The notes beneath the pieces are model-generated. The model saw only the letters and a list, made by a program, of their open reading frames with translations. It was not told where the DNA came from and made no database searches. A DNA stretch of 64,000 nt from contig NZ_JAFV01000001.1 of the NCBI RefSeq assembly GCF_000526315.1, positions 1,736,001 through 1,800,000 of the forward strand, written 5' to 3'. Source of the stretch: Methylopila sp. 73B (GTDB lineage Bacteria > Pseudomonadota > Alphaproteobacteria > Rhizobiales > Methylopilaceae). Positions within the stretch are counted from its first letter, which is position 1. Every line of letters starts with the position of its first letter. Positions 1-17,928 of the stretch are shown here, piece by piece. The position numbers and the translations under genes were made by a program.

Positions 1-3996
<3,996 letters not shown>

Positions 3997-4132
3997 CGCC
4001 GTCTCCTTCCGCGTGACCCTGAGGCGCCGCCGCTCAACGCCGGCAAGGTCCGCTTAAAAATCCCAATGCAGCCCAGCGGGCGGACCCTGAGGTCCGTCCG
4101 CCGCACGATCGCTCCCCCGGAAGGAGCGACCG

Positions 4133-8251
<4,119 letters not shown>

Positions 8252-8277
8252 CGTCTTCCTCATCCATGCCGGAGGGG

Positions 8278-8331
8278 CACGCCTGATCCAAAGACCGTCG
8301 GACCCGCCGGACGGTCCTTGGGTCAGGCGTG
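8278..8331 (-). promoter_or_regulatory. Long hairpin just upstream of rpoB
   Basis: The arms 8278-8299 and 8310-8331 form a 22-position stem with one mismatch and one wobble around a 10-nt loop, ending 26 nt upstream of the rpoB start codon. The stem and its position are seen directly. In E. coli the rplL-rpoB gap holds an attenuator and an RNase III processing site; a similar role here is inference. No U-tract follows, so it is not a classical terminator. Confidence 0.5.
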
Positions 8332-8425
8332 GCGGAGCCGGACGGTCCCGGGTCTCCGCTTGTACGTCACGCCGCCGGGACAGTGCCCGGAAGGCGCTTA
8401 AGCCGCGTGGGACGAGACGCTCGAC

Positions 8426-8516
8426 GAGCGCCCCTTCCCCGCGGCTTTCGCGTGCCGCGGAAGCGCCCGAGGGGCGCTCCCGCGACGGCAGATCAGACGC
8501 AGGCCAAAAGCCTGCG
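8426..8516 (-). other. Stem-loops in the rplL-rpoB intergenic region
   Basis: Two further structures sit between rplL and rpoB. Arms 8426-8435 and 8470-8479 pair over 10 bp around an inner 7-bp stem (CCGCGGC/GCCGCGG), giving a branched fold. A 7-bp hairpin (CGCAGGC/GCCTGCG, loop of five) at 8498-8516 lies six bases after the rplL stop. Neither has a U-run. Together with the hairpin near rpoB, most of this gap can fold, as expected for a processing or attenuation region. Confidence 0.4.
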
Positions 8517-8521
8517 ACGGA

Positions 8522-8893
<372 letters not shown>

Positions 8894-8941
8894 TGTTCTA
8901 CGTCCTTGAGTTCGAACCAGTTTTTGAAATGAAAAACGGCG

Positions 8942-9460
8942 TCACGCCGCCTCGTCTCGCTTGGCGTAAGCCCCGAACACGCGCGCAAGCTTTGCGGCAG
9001 GCGCGGTGGAGAGCTGCGCGAGCTTGGTCGCGGGCGCCTGAATGAGGCCCACGAGCTTCGCGCGCAGTTCGTCCAGCGACGGCAGCGTGGCCAGAGCCTT
9101 CACGCCGTCGGGGTTCAGGGAGGTCGCGCCCATGGCGCCGCCCAGGATCACGAACTTGTCGTGCCCCTTGGCGAACTCCACCGCGACCTTGGGCGCCGCC
9201 ACCGGGTCCTCGCTGTAGGCGAGGATGGTCGGACCCGTGAGAAGGGATCCGATGTGGGCGACGTCCGTGCCATCGAGAGCGATCTTGGCGAGCCGGTTCT
9301 TCGCGACCTTCACGCTCGCGCCTGCGGCGCGCATCTGCCGACGAAGCGTCTGCATCTGGGCGACGGTCAGACCCGAGTAATGAGCGACGACGATGGCCCC
9401 GGAGTTCGAAAACACCGAGTTCAGCGTCGTGACCATTTCACGCTTTTCCGCGCGGTCCAC
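8942..9460 (-). CDS. rplJ: 50S ribosomal protein L10
   Basis: L10 anchors L7/L12 dimers to 23S rRNA. The 172-residue protein begins [17 protein letters not shown] from a GTG codon at 9460, preceded at good spacing by CCGGAGAGAG. The N-terminal rRNA-binding domain includes [20 protein letters not shown] and the C terminus carries the L12-binding helix. A 332-nt untranslated region separates it from rplA; in many bacteria L10-L12 binds such a leader to repress its own translation, which may apply here. Confidence 0.97.
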   Translation of the reverse strand: MDRAEKREMVTTLNSVFSNSGAIVVAHYSGLTVAQMQTLRRQMRAAGASVKVAKNRLAKIALDGTDVAHIGSLLTGPTILAYSEDPVAAPKVAVEFAKGHDKFVILGGAMGATSLNPDGVKALATLPSLDELRAKLVGLIQAPATKLAQLSTAPAAKLARVFGAYAKRDEAA

Positions 9461-9792
9461 GTGCTCTCTCCGGTTGACGATCCGACCTTGTGGGCCGAAC
9501 CGCCGGGTTGCGACGACCGTTCGTCATGCGGGCCTGGAAGACCCGCTGGCGAACGGCGGCTTCAAGCCTGTCCGCGCGCGACGCGTGAACGCCGCGGCGA
9601 TGGTTCGAACCGGCAGGACGGGCCGCTCGCGCGGGCCGAAATCCGGTCGTCCCCGTCTCAGCAGGTCCCGGTGCTCCGGGCTTAAGCGGCCTCCCCGTGG
9701 AGGTGCGCCTGCTTTCTCGGACAGGTTCGGAGGGGCGGACGGATCCGACCCTCCTTTTCTCCCGGAGCGAACTCCGGGCGAAATCGGGTTGT
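9461..9792 (-). promoter_or_regulatory. rplJ leader region, possible L10 autoregulatory leader
   Basis: A 332-nt non-coding gap between rplA and rplJ. Near the rplA stop there is a perfect 7-bp hairpin with a TTCG loop on the coding strand (9761-9778), followed by AGAAAAGG rather than a U-run. Further folding is possible in the GC-rich remainder. The L10 leader is a known cis-acting RNA at this position in other bacteria; I did not identify its conserved core with certainty. An internal promoter may also lie here, but none stood out. Confidence 0.35.
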
Positions 9793-10494
9793 TCAGGCGC
9801 CGCCGACGACGGACGACGGCTCGACGTGCACGCCCGGGCCCATCGTCGAGGACACCGAGATCTTCTGCACGTACTGGCCCTTGGCGCCGGTCGGCTTGGC
9901 CTTCACCACGGCGTCCGCGAACGCCTTGATGTTCTGGACCAGCTTCTCGGCGTCGAACGAGGCCTTGCCCACGCCGCCGTGGATGATGCCCGCCTTCTCG
10001 ACGCGGAACTCCACCGCGCCGCCCTTGGCGGCCTTGACCGCGCCAGCGACGTCCATGGTCACCGTGCCGACCTTCGGGTTCGGCATCAGGCCGCGCGGAC
10101 CCAGCACTTTACCGAGGCGGCCGACGAGCGGCATCATGTCCGGGGTCGCGATGCAGCGATCGAAGTCGATCGTGCCGCCCTGAACGATCTCGAGCAGGTC
10201 TTCGGCGCCGACGATGTCCGCGCCGGCCGCCCTGGCCTCGTCAGCCTTAGGGCCGCGGGCGAACACGCCCACGCGCACGGTCCGGCCGGAGCCGTTCGGC
10301 AGCTGACACACGCCGCGAACCATCTGGTCCGCATGGCGCGGGTCGACGCCGAGGTTGATCGAGACCTCGATGGTCTCGTCGAACTTCGCCGTCGCGCGCT
10401 CCTTGACCAGGCCGATGGCCTCGTCGAGCGCATACAGCTTCAGGCGATCAACGCCCTCGCGGGATTTCGCGACGCGCTTTGCAAGCTTCGCCAT
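9793..10494 (-). CDS. rplA: 50S ribosomal protein L1
   Basis: L1, 233 residues, forms the mobile L1 stalk next to the ribosomal E site and often represses the L11 operon. It begins [19 protein letters not shown]. The two-domain signature is present: [20 protein letters not shown] in the N-terminal half, [20 protein letters not shown] in the middle, and the C-terminal segment containing [20 protein letters not shown]. It starts 2 nt after the rplK stop, so the two are translated together. Confidence 0.98.
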   Translation of the reverse strand: MAKLAKRVAKSREGVDRLKLYALDEAIGLVKERATAKFDETIEVSINLGVDPRHADQMVRGVCQLPNGSGRTVRVGVFARGPKADEARAAGADIVGAEDLLEIVQGGTIDFDRCIATPDMMPLVGRLGKVLGPRGLMPNPKVGTVTMDVAGAVKAAKGGAVEFRVEKAGIIHGGVGKASFDAEKLVQNIKAFADAVVKAKPTGAKGQYVQKISVSSTMGPGVHVEPSSVVGGA

Positions 10495-10496
10495 GA

Positions 10497-10928
10497 TCAG
10501 GCCTCCACCGTCAGACCCATGGAGCGGGCGGAGCCCGCGATCATCGCGACCGCCGAATCGACGGTGGCGCAGTTCAGGTCGGCCATCTTCTTCTCAGCGA
10601 TCTCGCGCAGCTGGGCCTGGGTCACCTTGCCGACGGGAGCCGCCTTGCCGGTGGTCTTGGAACCAGACTTGATGCCGGCGGCCTGCTTCAGGAAGTAGCT
10701 GACCGGGGGCGTCTTGAGCTGGAAGGTGAACGAACGGTCCGCATAGGCCGTGATCACGACCGGGATCGGCATGCCCTTCTCGAGCTGGCCGGTCTGGGCG
10801 TTGAACGCCTTGCAGAACTCCATGATGTTCAGGCCGCGCTGACCGAGTGCCGGGCCAATCGGCGGCGACGGGTTTGCGGAGCCGGCCGGCACCTGCAGCT
10901 TGATGTAGCCTGTGATCTTCTTCGCCAT
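10497..10928 (-). CDS. rplK: 50S ribosomal protein L11
   Basis: L11, 143 residues, binds the GTPase-associated centre of 23S rRNA. The N-terminal proline-rich segment contains [19 protein letters not shown] and the C-terminal RNA-binding domain ends [19 protein letters not shown]. The start at 10928 follows a clear AAGGAG. It lies 109 nt after nusG and 2 nt before rplA, the canonical nusG-rplK-rplA order. Confidence 0.98.
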   Translation of the reverse strand: MAKKITGYIKLQVPAGSANPSPPIGPALGQRGLNIMEFCKAFNAQTGQLEKGMPIPVVITAYADRSFTFQLKTPPVSYFLKQAAGIKSGSKTTGKAAPVGKVTQAQLREIAEKKMADLNCATVDSAVAMIAGSARSMGLTVEA

Positions 10929-11037
10929 TTAGATGCTCCTTGGACGGCGCTCGCATTCCGCCGTCGTTGTCCGTGGTGCGAACGGCGGCCCAGGCGAGCG
11001 AAGAGCCCGGCGCCTGTCTCCCACGGCGGGAAACGGA

Positions 11038-11598
11038 TCAGACCTTTTCGACCTGCCCGTACTCGAGATCGACGGTCGTCGCGCGACCGAAGATCGACAC
11101 GTCGATCTTGAGGCGCGCTCGCGCCTCGTCGACGTCCTGCACCACGCCCGAGAACGAGGCGAACGGACCGTCCGAAACCCGGACGTTCTCGCCGACCTCG
11201 AACGACACCGACGGCTTGGGCCGCTCGATGCCTTCCTGGACCTGCTGGATGATCCGGCCGGCCTCGGCGTCCGAAATCGGCGACGGCTTGTTGTCCGCGC
11301 CAAGGAAGCCGGTCACCTTCGGGGTGTTGCGGATCAGGTGGTAGGCCTGGTCCGTCAAGTCCATCTTCACCAGCACGTAGCCGGGAAAAAACTTGCGCTC
11401 GGCGTCGACCTTGCGGCCGCGACGCACCTCGACGACCTTTTCGGTCGGGACGAGAATTTCCTCGAAGAGATCCGAAAGCCCGGTCTGCTCCGCCTTCTCG
11501 CGGATCGACTCGGCCACCTTCTTCTCGAAATTCGAGTAGGCGTGGACGATGTACCAGCGCTTGCGCCGGCCGCCCACGGCCGTGTCGGTCGCGCTCAT
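11038..11598 (-). CDS. nusG: Transcription termination/antitermination protein NusG
   Basis: NusG links RNA polymerase to Rho and to the ribosome. The protein has 186 residues and starts MSATDTAVGGRRKRWYIVHA at the ATG whose bases overlap the secE stop (ATGA). The same frame is open further upstream, but that part lies over secE and reads as low-complexity sequence, so it is rejected. The N-terminal NGN domain (WYIVHAYSNFEKKVAESIRE) and the C-terminal KOW domain (VGENVRVSDGPFASFSGVVQ) are both clear. Confidence 0.97.
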   Translation of the reverse strand: MSATDTAVGGRRKRWYIVHAYSNFEKKVAESIREKAEQTGLSDLFEEILVPTEKVVEVRRGRKVDAERKFFPGYVLVKMDLTDQAYHLIRNTPKVTGFLGADNKPSPISDAEAGRIIQQVQEGIERPKPSVSFEVGENVRVSDGPFASFSGVVQDVDEARARLKIDVSIFGRATTVDLEYGQVEKV

Positions 11599-11792
11599 TG
11601 TCCGATTCCCAGAATCAGCGTGACGACGGTGCGGAGGATCATGTCGGCGAAAAAGAAAAACACGCTCGCCACGAACACGAACACGAACACCATGACGGTG
11701 GTGATCGTCGTCTCGCGACGAGTCGGCCACACCACTTTCGAGGTCTCGGCGCCCACCTCTTGAATGAACTCGACAGGACTGGTTTTCGCCAT
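11595..11792 (-). CDS. secE: Preprotein translocase subunit SecE
   Basis: A short single-span SecE of 65 residues, typical of alphaproteobacteria (E. coli SecE has three spans). An amphipathic N-terminal part (SPVEFIQEVGAETSKVVWP, then TRRET) precedes one hydrophobic helix at about residues 31-60. It clamps SecY in the inner-membrane translocon. Its stop overlaps the nusG start by 4 nt, so the two are translationally coupled. tRNA-Trp lies upstream on the same strand. Confidence 0.96.
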   Translation of the reverse strand: MAKTSPVEFIQEVGAETSKVVWPTRRETTITTVMVFVFVFVASVFFFFADMILRTVVTLILGIGQ

Positions 11793-11926
11793 AGCCTCAA
11801 TTCACGTCGAAAAGGGGCGCAGCCGACAGGTCCGCACCCCAGTATGTCGCTTCAGGTCGCATCGCCCGCAAGCGGGGCTCCCCAATTGGTCCGCGCATTG
11901 GCGAACCTAAAACCTTGATCCCACGC

Positions 11927-12003
11927 TGGCAGGAGTGGAGGGACTCGAACCCGCAACCTCCGGTTTTGGAGACCGGCGCTCTGACCAGTTGAGCTACACT
12001 CCT
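11927..12003 (-). tRNA. tRNA-Trp (anticodon CCA)
   Basis: On the minus strand the sequence starts AGGAGTGTAGCTCAACTGG, has a T arm GCGGGTTCGAGTCC and ends CACTCCTG followed by an encoded CCA. The anticodon loop reads CTCCAAA, giving anticodon CCA. The 7-bp acceptor stem AGGAGTG/CACTCCT is perfect. Its place between tuf and secE is widely conserved in proteobacteria. Confidence 0.96.
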
Positions 12004-12179
12004 AAGCGCAGGGGTCTTGGGCGGGGGCTTCATATGCCACGCCCAAGGGCCGTTCGCAACCACCTGGGCGCGGACGGATCACGAAAAGCGCCGACGTCAA
12101 CGCTTTCGAGAGCTTTGGCGCCGGCCGTCTGGTCGAACGGCCGGCGGTAACTTCGTTCGTCCCGCCCGAAGGCGGAGAA

Positions 12180-13370
<1,191 letters not shown>

Positions 13371-13416
13371 CAGCGGTATCCTGCGTGAAGTCTCGTGTTT
13401 GGCGAGAAGCGACGCT

Positions 13417-13445
13417 CCTCTAGGCGGGTTTCGCTCGTTTCACAA
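13417..13445 (-). promoter_or_regulatory. Candidate sigma-70-type promoter for tuf
   Basis: On the minus strand TTGTGA (13440-13445) and TAGAGG (13417-13422) are separated by exactly 17 nt. Transcription would start near 13410, giving a leader of about 40 nt before the tuf ATG at 13370. The -35 box is a fair match and the -10 box moderate. This is pattern matching only. Confidence 0.4.
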
Positions 13446-13616
13446 GCGGGAAAAACGCGGCCGTTTCAACGACGGCCGCAAGCTCCTGCGCCGCGCGCCG
13501 CTAAACAGCGAAAGCCTCCCCGCTAAGCCTTGGATATCAGACGGCGCCGGCTTTCCCAGCAAGACCTGAGATTGGCCTTACCTACCCTCGGGCCGAACGG
13601 CTCAGGCTGGAAGACT

Positions 13617-13690
13617 TGGAGCGGGTGAAGGGAATCGAACCCTCGTATTCAGCTTGGAAGGCTGCTGCTCTACCATTGAGCTACACCCGC
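13617..13690 (-). tRNA. tRNA-Gly (anticodon TCC)
   Basis: The minus strand begins GCGGGTGTAGCTCAATGG, shows the anticodon loop CTTCCAA (anticodon TCC), has a T arm GAGGGTTCGATTCCC, and ends CACCCGCT followed by an encoded CCA. The acceptor stem GCGGGTG/CACCCGC is perfect. It lies 19 nt downstream of tRNA-Tyr and upstream of tuf, a conserved proteobacterial arrangement. Confidence 0.96.
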
Positions 13691-13709
13691 GCGCGAGAGG
13701 GCCGGTGGA

Positions 13710-13794
13710 TGGTGGAGGGGGTTGGATTTGAACCAACGTAGGCTGAGCCAACGGATTTACAGTCCGTCCCCTTTAACCACTCGGGCACCCCTCC
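13710..13794 (-). tRNA. tRNA-Tyr (anticodon GTA)
   Basis: An 85-nt class II tRNA with a long variable arm. The minus strand begins GGAGGGGTGCCCGAGTGG, has the anticodon loop CTGTAAA (GTA), a variable arm containing GGCTCAGCC, and ends CCCCCTCCA with an encoded CCA. It is the first of the tRNA-Tyr/tRNA-Gly/tuf series. Confidence 0.95.
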
Positions 13795-13876
13795 ACAGTC
13801 CGGCCCGTAGGCTTGCCGCCTGCGGGACGATGCGAGCCGCGGCGCGTCCCAGGACGCAGCGCGTTTCGCGGCGCTG

Positions 13877-13905
13877 CTTTTGCGGGGCGGAGGCCGCGGT
13901 GTCAA
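13877..13905 (-). promoter_or_regulatory. Candidate promoter for tRNA-Tyr/tRNA-Gly
   Basis: A perfect -35 hexamer TTGACA (13900-13905 on the minus strand) is followed after 17 nt by CAAAAG (13877-13882), a weak -10. It lies between the dnaE stop (13973) and the 5' end of tRNA-Tyr (13794), where a stable-RNA promoter is expected. Alphaproteobacterial promoters often have a strong -35 and a loose -10. Confidence 0.45.
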
Positions 13906-13972
13906 CCGGAAAACATGTCTCCGTCCCCAACCGCCGGCCGAAGCGCGCCCGGCATGCCGGCCGCCGCCGGCG

Positions 13973-16900
13973 TCAGGCCGCCTCGACCGCCACGACCCCG
14001 GGCACCGTTCGCAACGCGCCGGCGATCTGGGGCGACACGCGGTAACGGCCCGGCAGGCGGATCTCGACTTCGGTCTCGCCCTCCTCGAGCATCAACACCA
14101 CCGCGACCTCCCCGTCGCCGCCGGGCTCGAGCCGCTTGGCCAGCGCGTCGATCGGCTCCGGCGCCCGCATGAAGACCCGCACCGACCGCTGCAGCTTCTC
14201 GGCCGCGCGGTCCAAGGGCTCGACGCTTTCCAAGCGCAGCCGGACCTCGTCGCCCTCCACCGCGGCGCTGACCGAGACGATCACCGGCGTGTTGGGCTCC
14301 AGCAGGTCCCGATGCTTGGCGAGCCCTTCCGAAAAGATCACGGCCTCGTAGTGGCCCGTCGGATCGGACAGCATGATCACGCCCATGCGATTGCCGGACT
14401 TGGTCTTGCGCTCCTGACGGGCGAGCACGGTGGCGGCGAGCCTCCCCGCCGTCGCGCCCTGTTTCGCAGCCGCGACGAAGTCGACATAGCTGCGCACCCG
14501 CAGCTTCGCGAGCAGCGGCTTGTAGTCGTCGAGCGGATGGCCGGAGAGGAAGAAGCCGACCGAGTCGTATTCGCGTTTCAGGCGCTCGCCGGTCGACCAA
14601 CTCTCATGCGGCGACGGGCGGATCGGGTCCGCCGAACCGCCGAACATGTCGTGCTGGCCGACCGCCGCCGAATCGCGGGTGCGCGAGGCGACGCCCATGA
14701 TGCCTTCGACGCAGGCGAGCGCCCGCGCCCGGTCCGGCTCCAGCGCGTCGAGCGCCCCGGCCTGGATCAGGCTCTCCAGCGCGCGTTTGGGCAGCGCCTT
14801 GGCGTCGAGCCGCCGGGCGAAGTCCGGCAGGTCCGCGAAGCGCTTGGCGCGGCTCGCGGCGACCAACCCTTCCACGGCCTGGCCGCCGACGCCCTTCAGC
14901 GCCGCCAGCGCATAGAGGATCGCGCCGTCGTCGACGTCGAAGGCGACCGCGGAGCGGTTGACGCACGGCGGCTTCACCGGGATGCCGAGGCGGATCGCCT
15001 CCTGGCGGAACTCCGCCAGCTTGTCGGTCGAGCCCATGTCGAGGGTCATCGAGGCCGCGAGGAACTCCACGGGGTGGTTCGCCTTGAGATAGGCGGTCTG
15101 GTAAGCGACGAGCGCATAGGCCGCCGCGTGGCTTTTGTTGAAGCCGTAGTCCGCGAACTTCGCGAGCAGGTCGAAGATCGTCGAGGAGTCCGCCTTGCCG
15201 ATGCCATTGTCGACGCAGCCCGTGACGAAGCGCTCGCGCTGGGCGTCCATCTCTGCGCGAATCTTCTTGCCCATCGCCCGGCGCAGCAGGTCGGCCTCGC
15301 CCAGCGAGTAGCCGGCGAGCGACTGCGCCGTCTGCATCACCTGCTCCTGGTAGATGATGACGCCAAAGGTCTCTCCCAGGATCGGCTCGAGCTTGGGATG
15401 CGGATACTCCGGCCTTTCCTGGCCGTGCTTCCGAGCGCAGTACACCGGGATGTTGGCCATCGGGCCCGGCCGGTACAGCGCGACGAGCGCGATGATGTCC
15501 TCGAACCGGTCCGGCTTCATGTCGGCCAGCGCGCGCCGCATCCCCGCGCTTTCCAGCTGGAACACGCCGACCGTCTCCCCGCGCGACAGCATGGCGTAGG
15601 TGTCGGCGTCGTCGAGCGGGATCTTGTCGAGCTCCACGGTCACCCCGCGCCGCTTCAGCAGGTTCACGGCGGTCGTCAGCGTCGTCAGCGTCTTGAGGCC
15701 GAGGAAGTCGAACTTCACGAGGCCCGCCGGCTCCACCCACTTCATGTTGAACTGGGTGACCGGCATGTCGGAGCGCGGATCGCGGTAGAGCGGCACCAAC
15801 TCCGACAGCGGTCGGTCGCCGATCACGATGCCGGCGGCGTGGGTCGAGGCGTGGCGGTAAAGCCCCTCGAGCTTGAGCGCGATGTCGAGCATGCGCCCGA
15901 CCTTCTCATCCTCCTCGCGCGCCTCCGACAGCTTGGGCTCGTCGGCGACCGCCTGCTTCAAGGTGACGGGATTGGCGGGGTTCTGCGGCACGAGCTTGCA
16001 GAGCTTGTCGACCTGGCCGTAGGGCATCTCGAGCACGCGGCCCACGTCGCGCATCACGCCGCGGGCCTGCAGCGTGCCGAAGGTGATGATCTGCGCGACG
16101 CGGTCGAGGCCGTAGCGCGCCTGGACGTAGCGGATCACCTCCTCGCGCCGGTCCTGGCAGAAGTCGATGTCGAAGTCCGGCATCGACACGCGCTCGGGAT
16201 TTAGGAAGCGCTCGAACAGCAGGCCGAACCTCAGCGGATCGAGGTCTGTGATGGTGAGCGAATAGGCGACGAGCGAGCCCGCGCCCGACCCGCGGCCGGG
16301 GCCGACCGGGATGCCCTGGTCCTTGGCCCATTTGATGAAGTCGGCGACGATCAGGAAGTAGCCTGGGAACTTCATCCGCTCGATGACGCCGAGCTCGAAG
16401 TCGAGGCGGCGCTCGTAGGTTTCGACGTCGAGCTCCGGGGCGGGCCCATGCGCCGCAAGGCGCGAGGCGAGGCCCTCGACCGCCTGGCGGCGCAGTTCGG
16501 CCGCCTCGTCCACGACGCCGTCGCCGACCGTGAAGCGCGGCAGGATCGGCTTCATGGTGCGCGGCCGGTAGGCGCAGCGGCGCGCGATCTCGACGGTGTT
16601 GGCGGTCGCCTCGGGCAGATCGGCGAACAGCCGCACCATCTCCGCGCGGGACTTCAGATTGTGGTCGGCCGTGAACTGGCGACGCTCGCTTTCCGCCAGC
16701 ACGCGGCCTTCGGCGAGGCAGATCAGCGCGTCATGCGCCTCGTGATCGCTTCGTTCCGCGAAGCGCGCGCCGTTGGTCGCGACCAGCGGAATCCCTTGGG
16801 CGTAGGCGAGGTCGACCAGCGCCCCCTCCACCGAACGCTCGTTCGCCGTGCCGTGGCGCTGGAGCTCCACGTAGAGGCCGTCGCCATAGAGCGCCGCCAG

Positions 16901-17413
16901 CGTCTGCAGGCGCGCGGCCGCGACGTCGTCGGCGCCTTCCAGCAGCATGCGGTCCACAGGGCCCTCGGGGCCGCCGCTCAGCGCGATCAGCCCGTCGCGG
17001 TGCGCCTCAAGCATCGCGAGGGTCGCGTGCGGGCCTTCGTTGACGTCGCTTTCGAGGAAGGCGCGGCTGCCGAGCGCCATCAGGTTGCGGTAGCCGGCCT
17101 CGGAGCGCGCAAGCAGCACGATGAGAGGGCGGCCCGCGTCCTTCATCGGGCGACCGGAGCGTTCCTCGCGGTCGGCGAACTCGACGTCAAGCGCCATGCC
17201 GATGATCGGCTGCACGCCAGCCGAGGCCATCTTCTCAGAAAACTCGAGCGCGCCGAACAGGTTGTCGTCGGTGAGCGCGATCGCCGGCATGTGGTCGGCC
17301 TTCGCCGCTGCGGCGATCTTCGCGACCGTCAGCGCGCCTTCGAGCAGCGAGAAGGACGAGCGCACGTGGAGATGGACGAAGCCGAGATCGCCCTTCAGTC
17401 CGCCGTCGGCCAT
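13973..17413 (-). CDS. dnaE: DNA polymerase III alpha subunit
   Basis: Replicative polymerase, 1146 residues, the usual DnaE1 size. The start MADGGLKGDLGFVHLHVRSS is chosen over a start ten codons upstream because GAGGGAGG precedes it and the PHP domain begins here (H14, H16). The polymerase core shows the catalytic aspartates in PDFDIDFCQDRREEVIRYV and the motif GPGRGSGAGSLVAY. C-terminal helix-hairpin-helix and OB-fold (KTKSGNRMGVIMLSDPTGHY) domains follow. It ends the birA-rnj-mce-proS-lol series on this strand; tRNA-Tyr follows on the same strand. Confidence 0.97.
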   Translation of the reverse strand: MADGGLKGDLGFVHLHVRSSFSLLEGALTVAKIAAAAKADHMPAIALTDDNLFGALEFSEKMASAGVQPIIGMALDVEFADREERSGRPMKDAGRPLIVLLARSEAGYRNLMALGSRAFLESDVNEGPHATLAMLEAHRDGLIALSGGPEGPVDRMLLEGADDVAAARLQTLAALYGDGLYVELQRHGTANERSVEGALVDLAYAQGIPLVATNGARFAERSDHEAHDALICLAEGRVLAESERRQFTADHNLKSRAEMVRLFADLPEATANTVEIARRCAYRPRTMKPILPRFTVGDGVVDEAAELRRQAVEGLASRLAAHGPAPELDVETYERRLDFELGVIERMKFPGYFLIVADFIKWAKDQGIPVGPGRGSGAGSLVAYSLTITDLDPLRFGLLFERFLNPERVSMPDFDIDFCQDRREEVIRYVQARYGLDRVAQIITFGTLQARGVMRDVGRVLEMPYGQVDKLCKLVPQNPANPVTLKQAVADEPKLSEAREEDEKVGRMLDIALKLEGLYRHASTHAAGIVIGDRPLSELVPLYRDPRSDMPVTQFNMKWVEPAGLVKFDFLGLKTLTTLTTAVNLLKRRGVTVELDKIPLDDADTYAMLSRGETVGVFQLESAGMRRALADMKPDRFEDIIALVALYRPGPMANIPVYCARKHGQERPEYPHPKLEPILGETFGVIIYQEQVMQTAQSLAGYSLGEADLLRRAMGKKIRAEMDAQRERFVTGCVDNGIGKADSSTIFDLLAKFADYGFNKSHAAAYALVAYQTAYLKANHPVEFLAASMTLDMGSTDKLAEFRQEAIRLGIPVKPPCVNRSAVAFDVDDGAILYALAALKGVGGQAVEGLVAASRAKRFADLPDFARRLDAKALPKRALESLIQAGALDALEPDRARALACVEGIMGVASRTRDSAAVGQHDMFGGSADPIRPSPHESWSTGERLKREYDSVGFFLSGHPLDDYKPLLAKLRVRSYVDFVAAAKQGATAGRLAATVLARQERKTKSGNRMGVIMLSDPTGHYEAVIFSEGLAKHRDLLEPNTPVIVSVSAAVEGDEVRLRLESVEPLDRAAEKLQRSVRVFMRAPEPIDALAKRLEPGGDGEVAVVLMLEEGETEVEIRLPGRYRVSPQIAGALRTVPGVVAVEAA

Positions 17414-17515
17414 CGCGCGCCTCCCTCGTGTCGTCGCGCCCACCCTACTCCGCCGCGAACCCAGGCGCGCCCCGGGAGACGCGGGTCTCCACAGGCGCGG
17501 GCGGAGATGCTCCCG

Positions 17516-17638
17516 TCAGACCGACCCTAAGGCGTCCGCCCAAAGCACCAGCGCGCCAAAAAAAACCATGACGGAGCCGAGCTCGATCGCGCCCCCTACT
17601 ACCCCTAGCACCAAGTTCCAACCGTCGGTCCGGTCCAT
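17516..17638 (-). CDS. Predicted 40-residue single-span membrane micro-protein
   Basis: A short frame read from ATG 17638 to TGA 17516, starting MDRTDGWNLVLGVVGGAIEL and ending VLWADALGSV. It has a Gly-rich hydrophobic stretch over residues 9-33 with two Phe in the middle, consistent with one membrane helix. GGGAG lies 7 nt before the start codon, and a TTGACC-N17-AAAATA promoter candidate lies about 35-60 nt upstream. It stands between lolD and dnaE on the same strand, about 100 nt before dnaE. I do not recognise the family. A competing 66-codon frame over the same DNA is Arg-rich and looks like a shadow. Confidence 0.5.
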   Translation of the reverse strand: MDRTDGWNLVLGVVGGAIELGSVMVFFGALVLWADALGSV

Positions 17639-17670
17639 GACGCACTCCCGTTCTGGACTTGTTATGTTCC

Positions 17671-17699
17671 TATTTTGTTTCTTCTCCACAGCCGGTCAA
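17671..17699 (-). promoter_or_regulatory. Candidate promoter upstream of the micro-protein and dnaE
   Basis: The minus strand has TTGACC (17694-17699), 17 nt, then AAAATA (17671-17676) in an unusually A-rich patch for this genome. It would drive the 40-residue protein and possibly dnaE. The -35 matches well; the -10 lacks the conserved first T. Confidence 0.35.
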
Positions 17700-17928
17700 G
17701 CGCTTTCGCACAGGGGCGGGAGCCGGAGGGTTGGGGGTGGTTAAGGAAAAGGTCGAAACGGCCTGGCGCGGGTTAACCGGCAGGGTGTGCTGGACGGACC
17801 GCGAAGCCGGGTGTCTACGACCAAGGCGTCGAGCTCTGCCCAAAGTCGCGCAGACCCGCGCGAAGGCGGGGGCATGACGGCGTGGCGATCTGAGCCTCTC
17901 ACGCTCCGCCGAAGCCGCTAGCTTGCGC
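17700..17928 (-). other. Gap between lolD and the micro-protein promoter, no gene seen
   Basis: No supportable gene. The part near 17844-17881 (CCCGCGCGAAGGCGGG, then GGCATGACGGCG) resembles the end of the palindromic repeat found between nuoE and nuoD and may be a decayed copy. No rho-independent terminator with a U-run was found after lolD. Confidence 0.3.

Noticed and set aside
9761-9778. Perfect hairpin with TTCG loop just after rplA as a terminator
   Set aside because: No U-run follows; more likely part of the rplJ leader structure.
17445-17645. A 66-codon minus-strand frame upstream of dnaE
   Set aside because: Arg-rich with no hydrophobic or domain pattern, and it overlaps the better supported 40-residue membrane protein in another frame.
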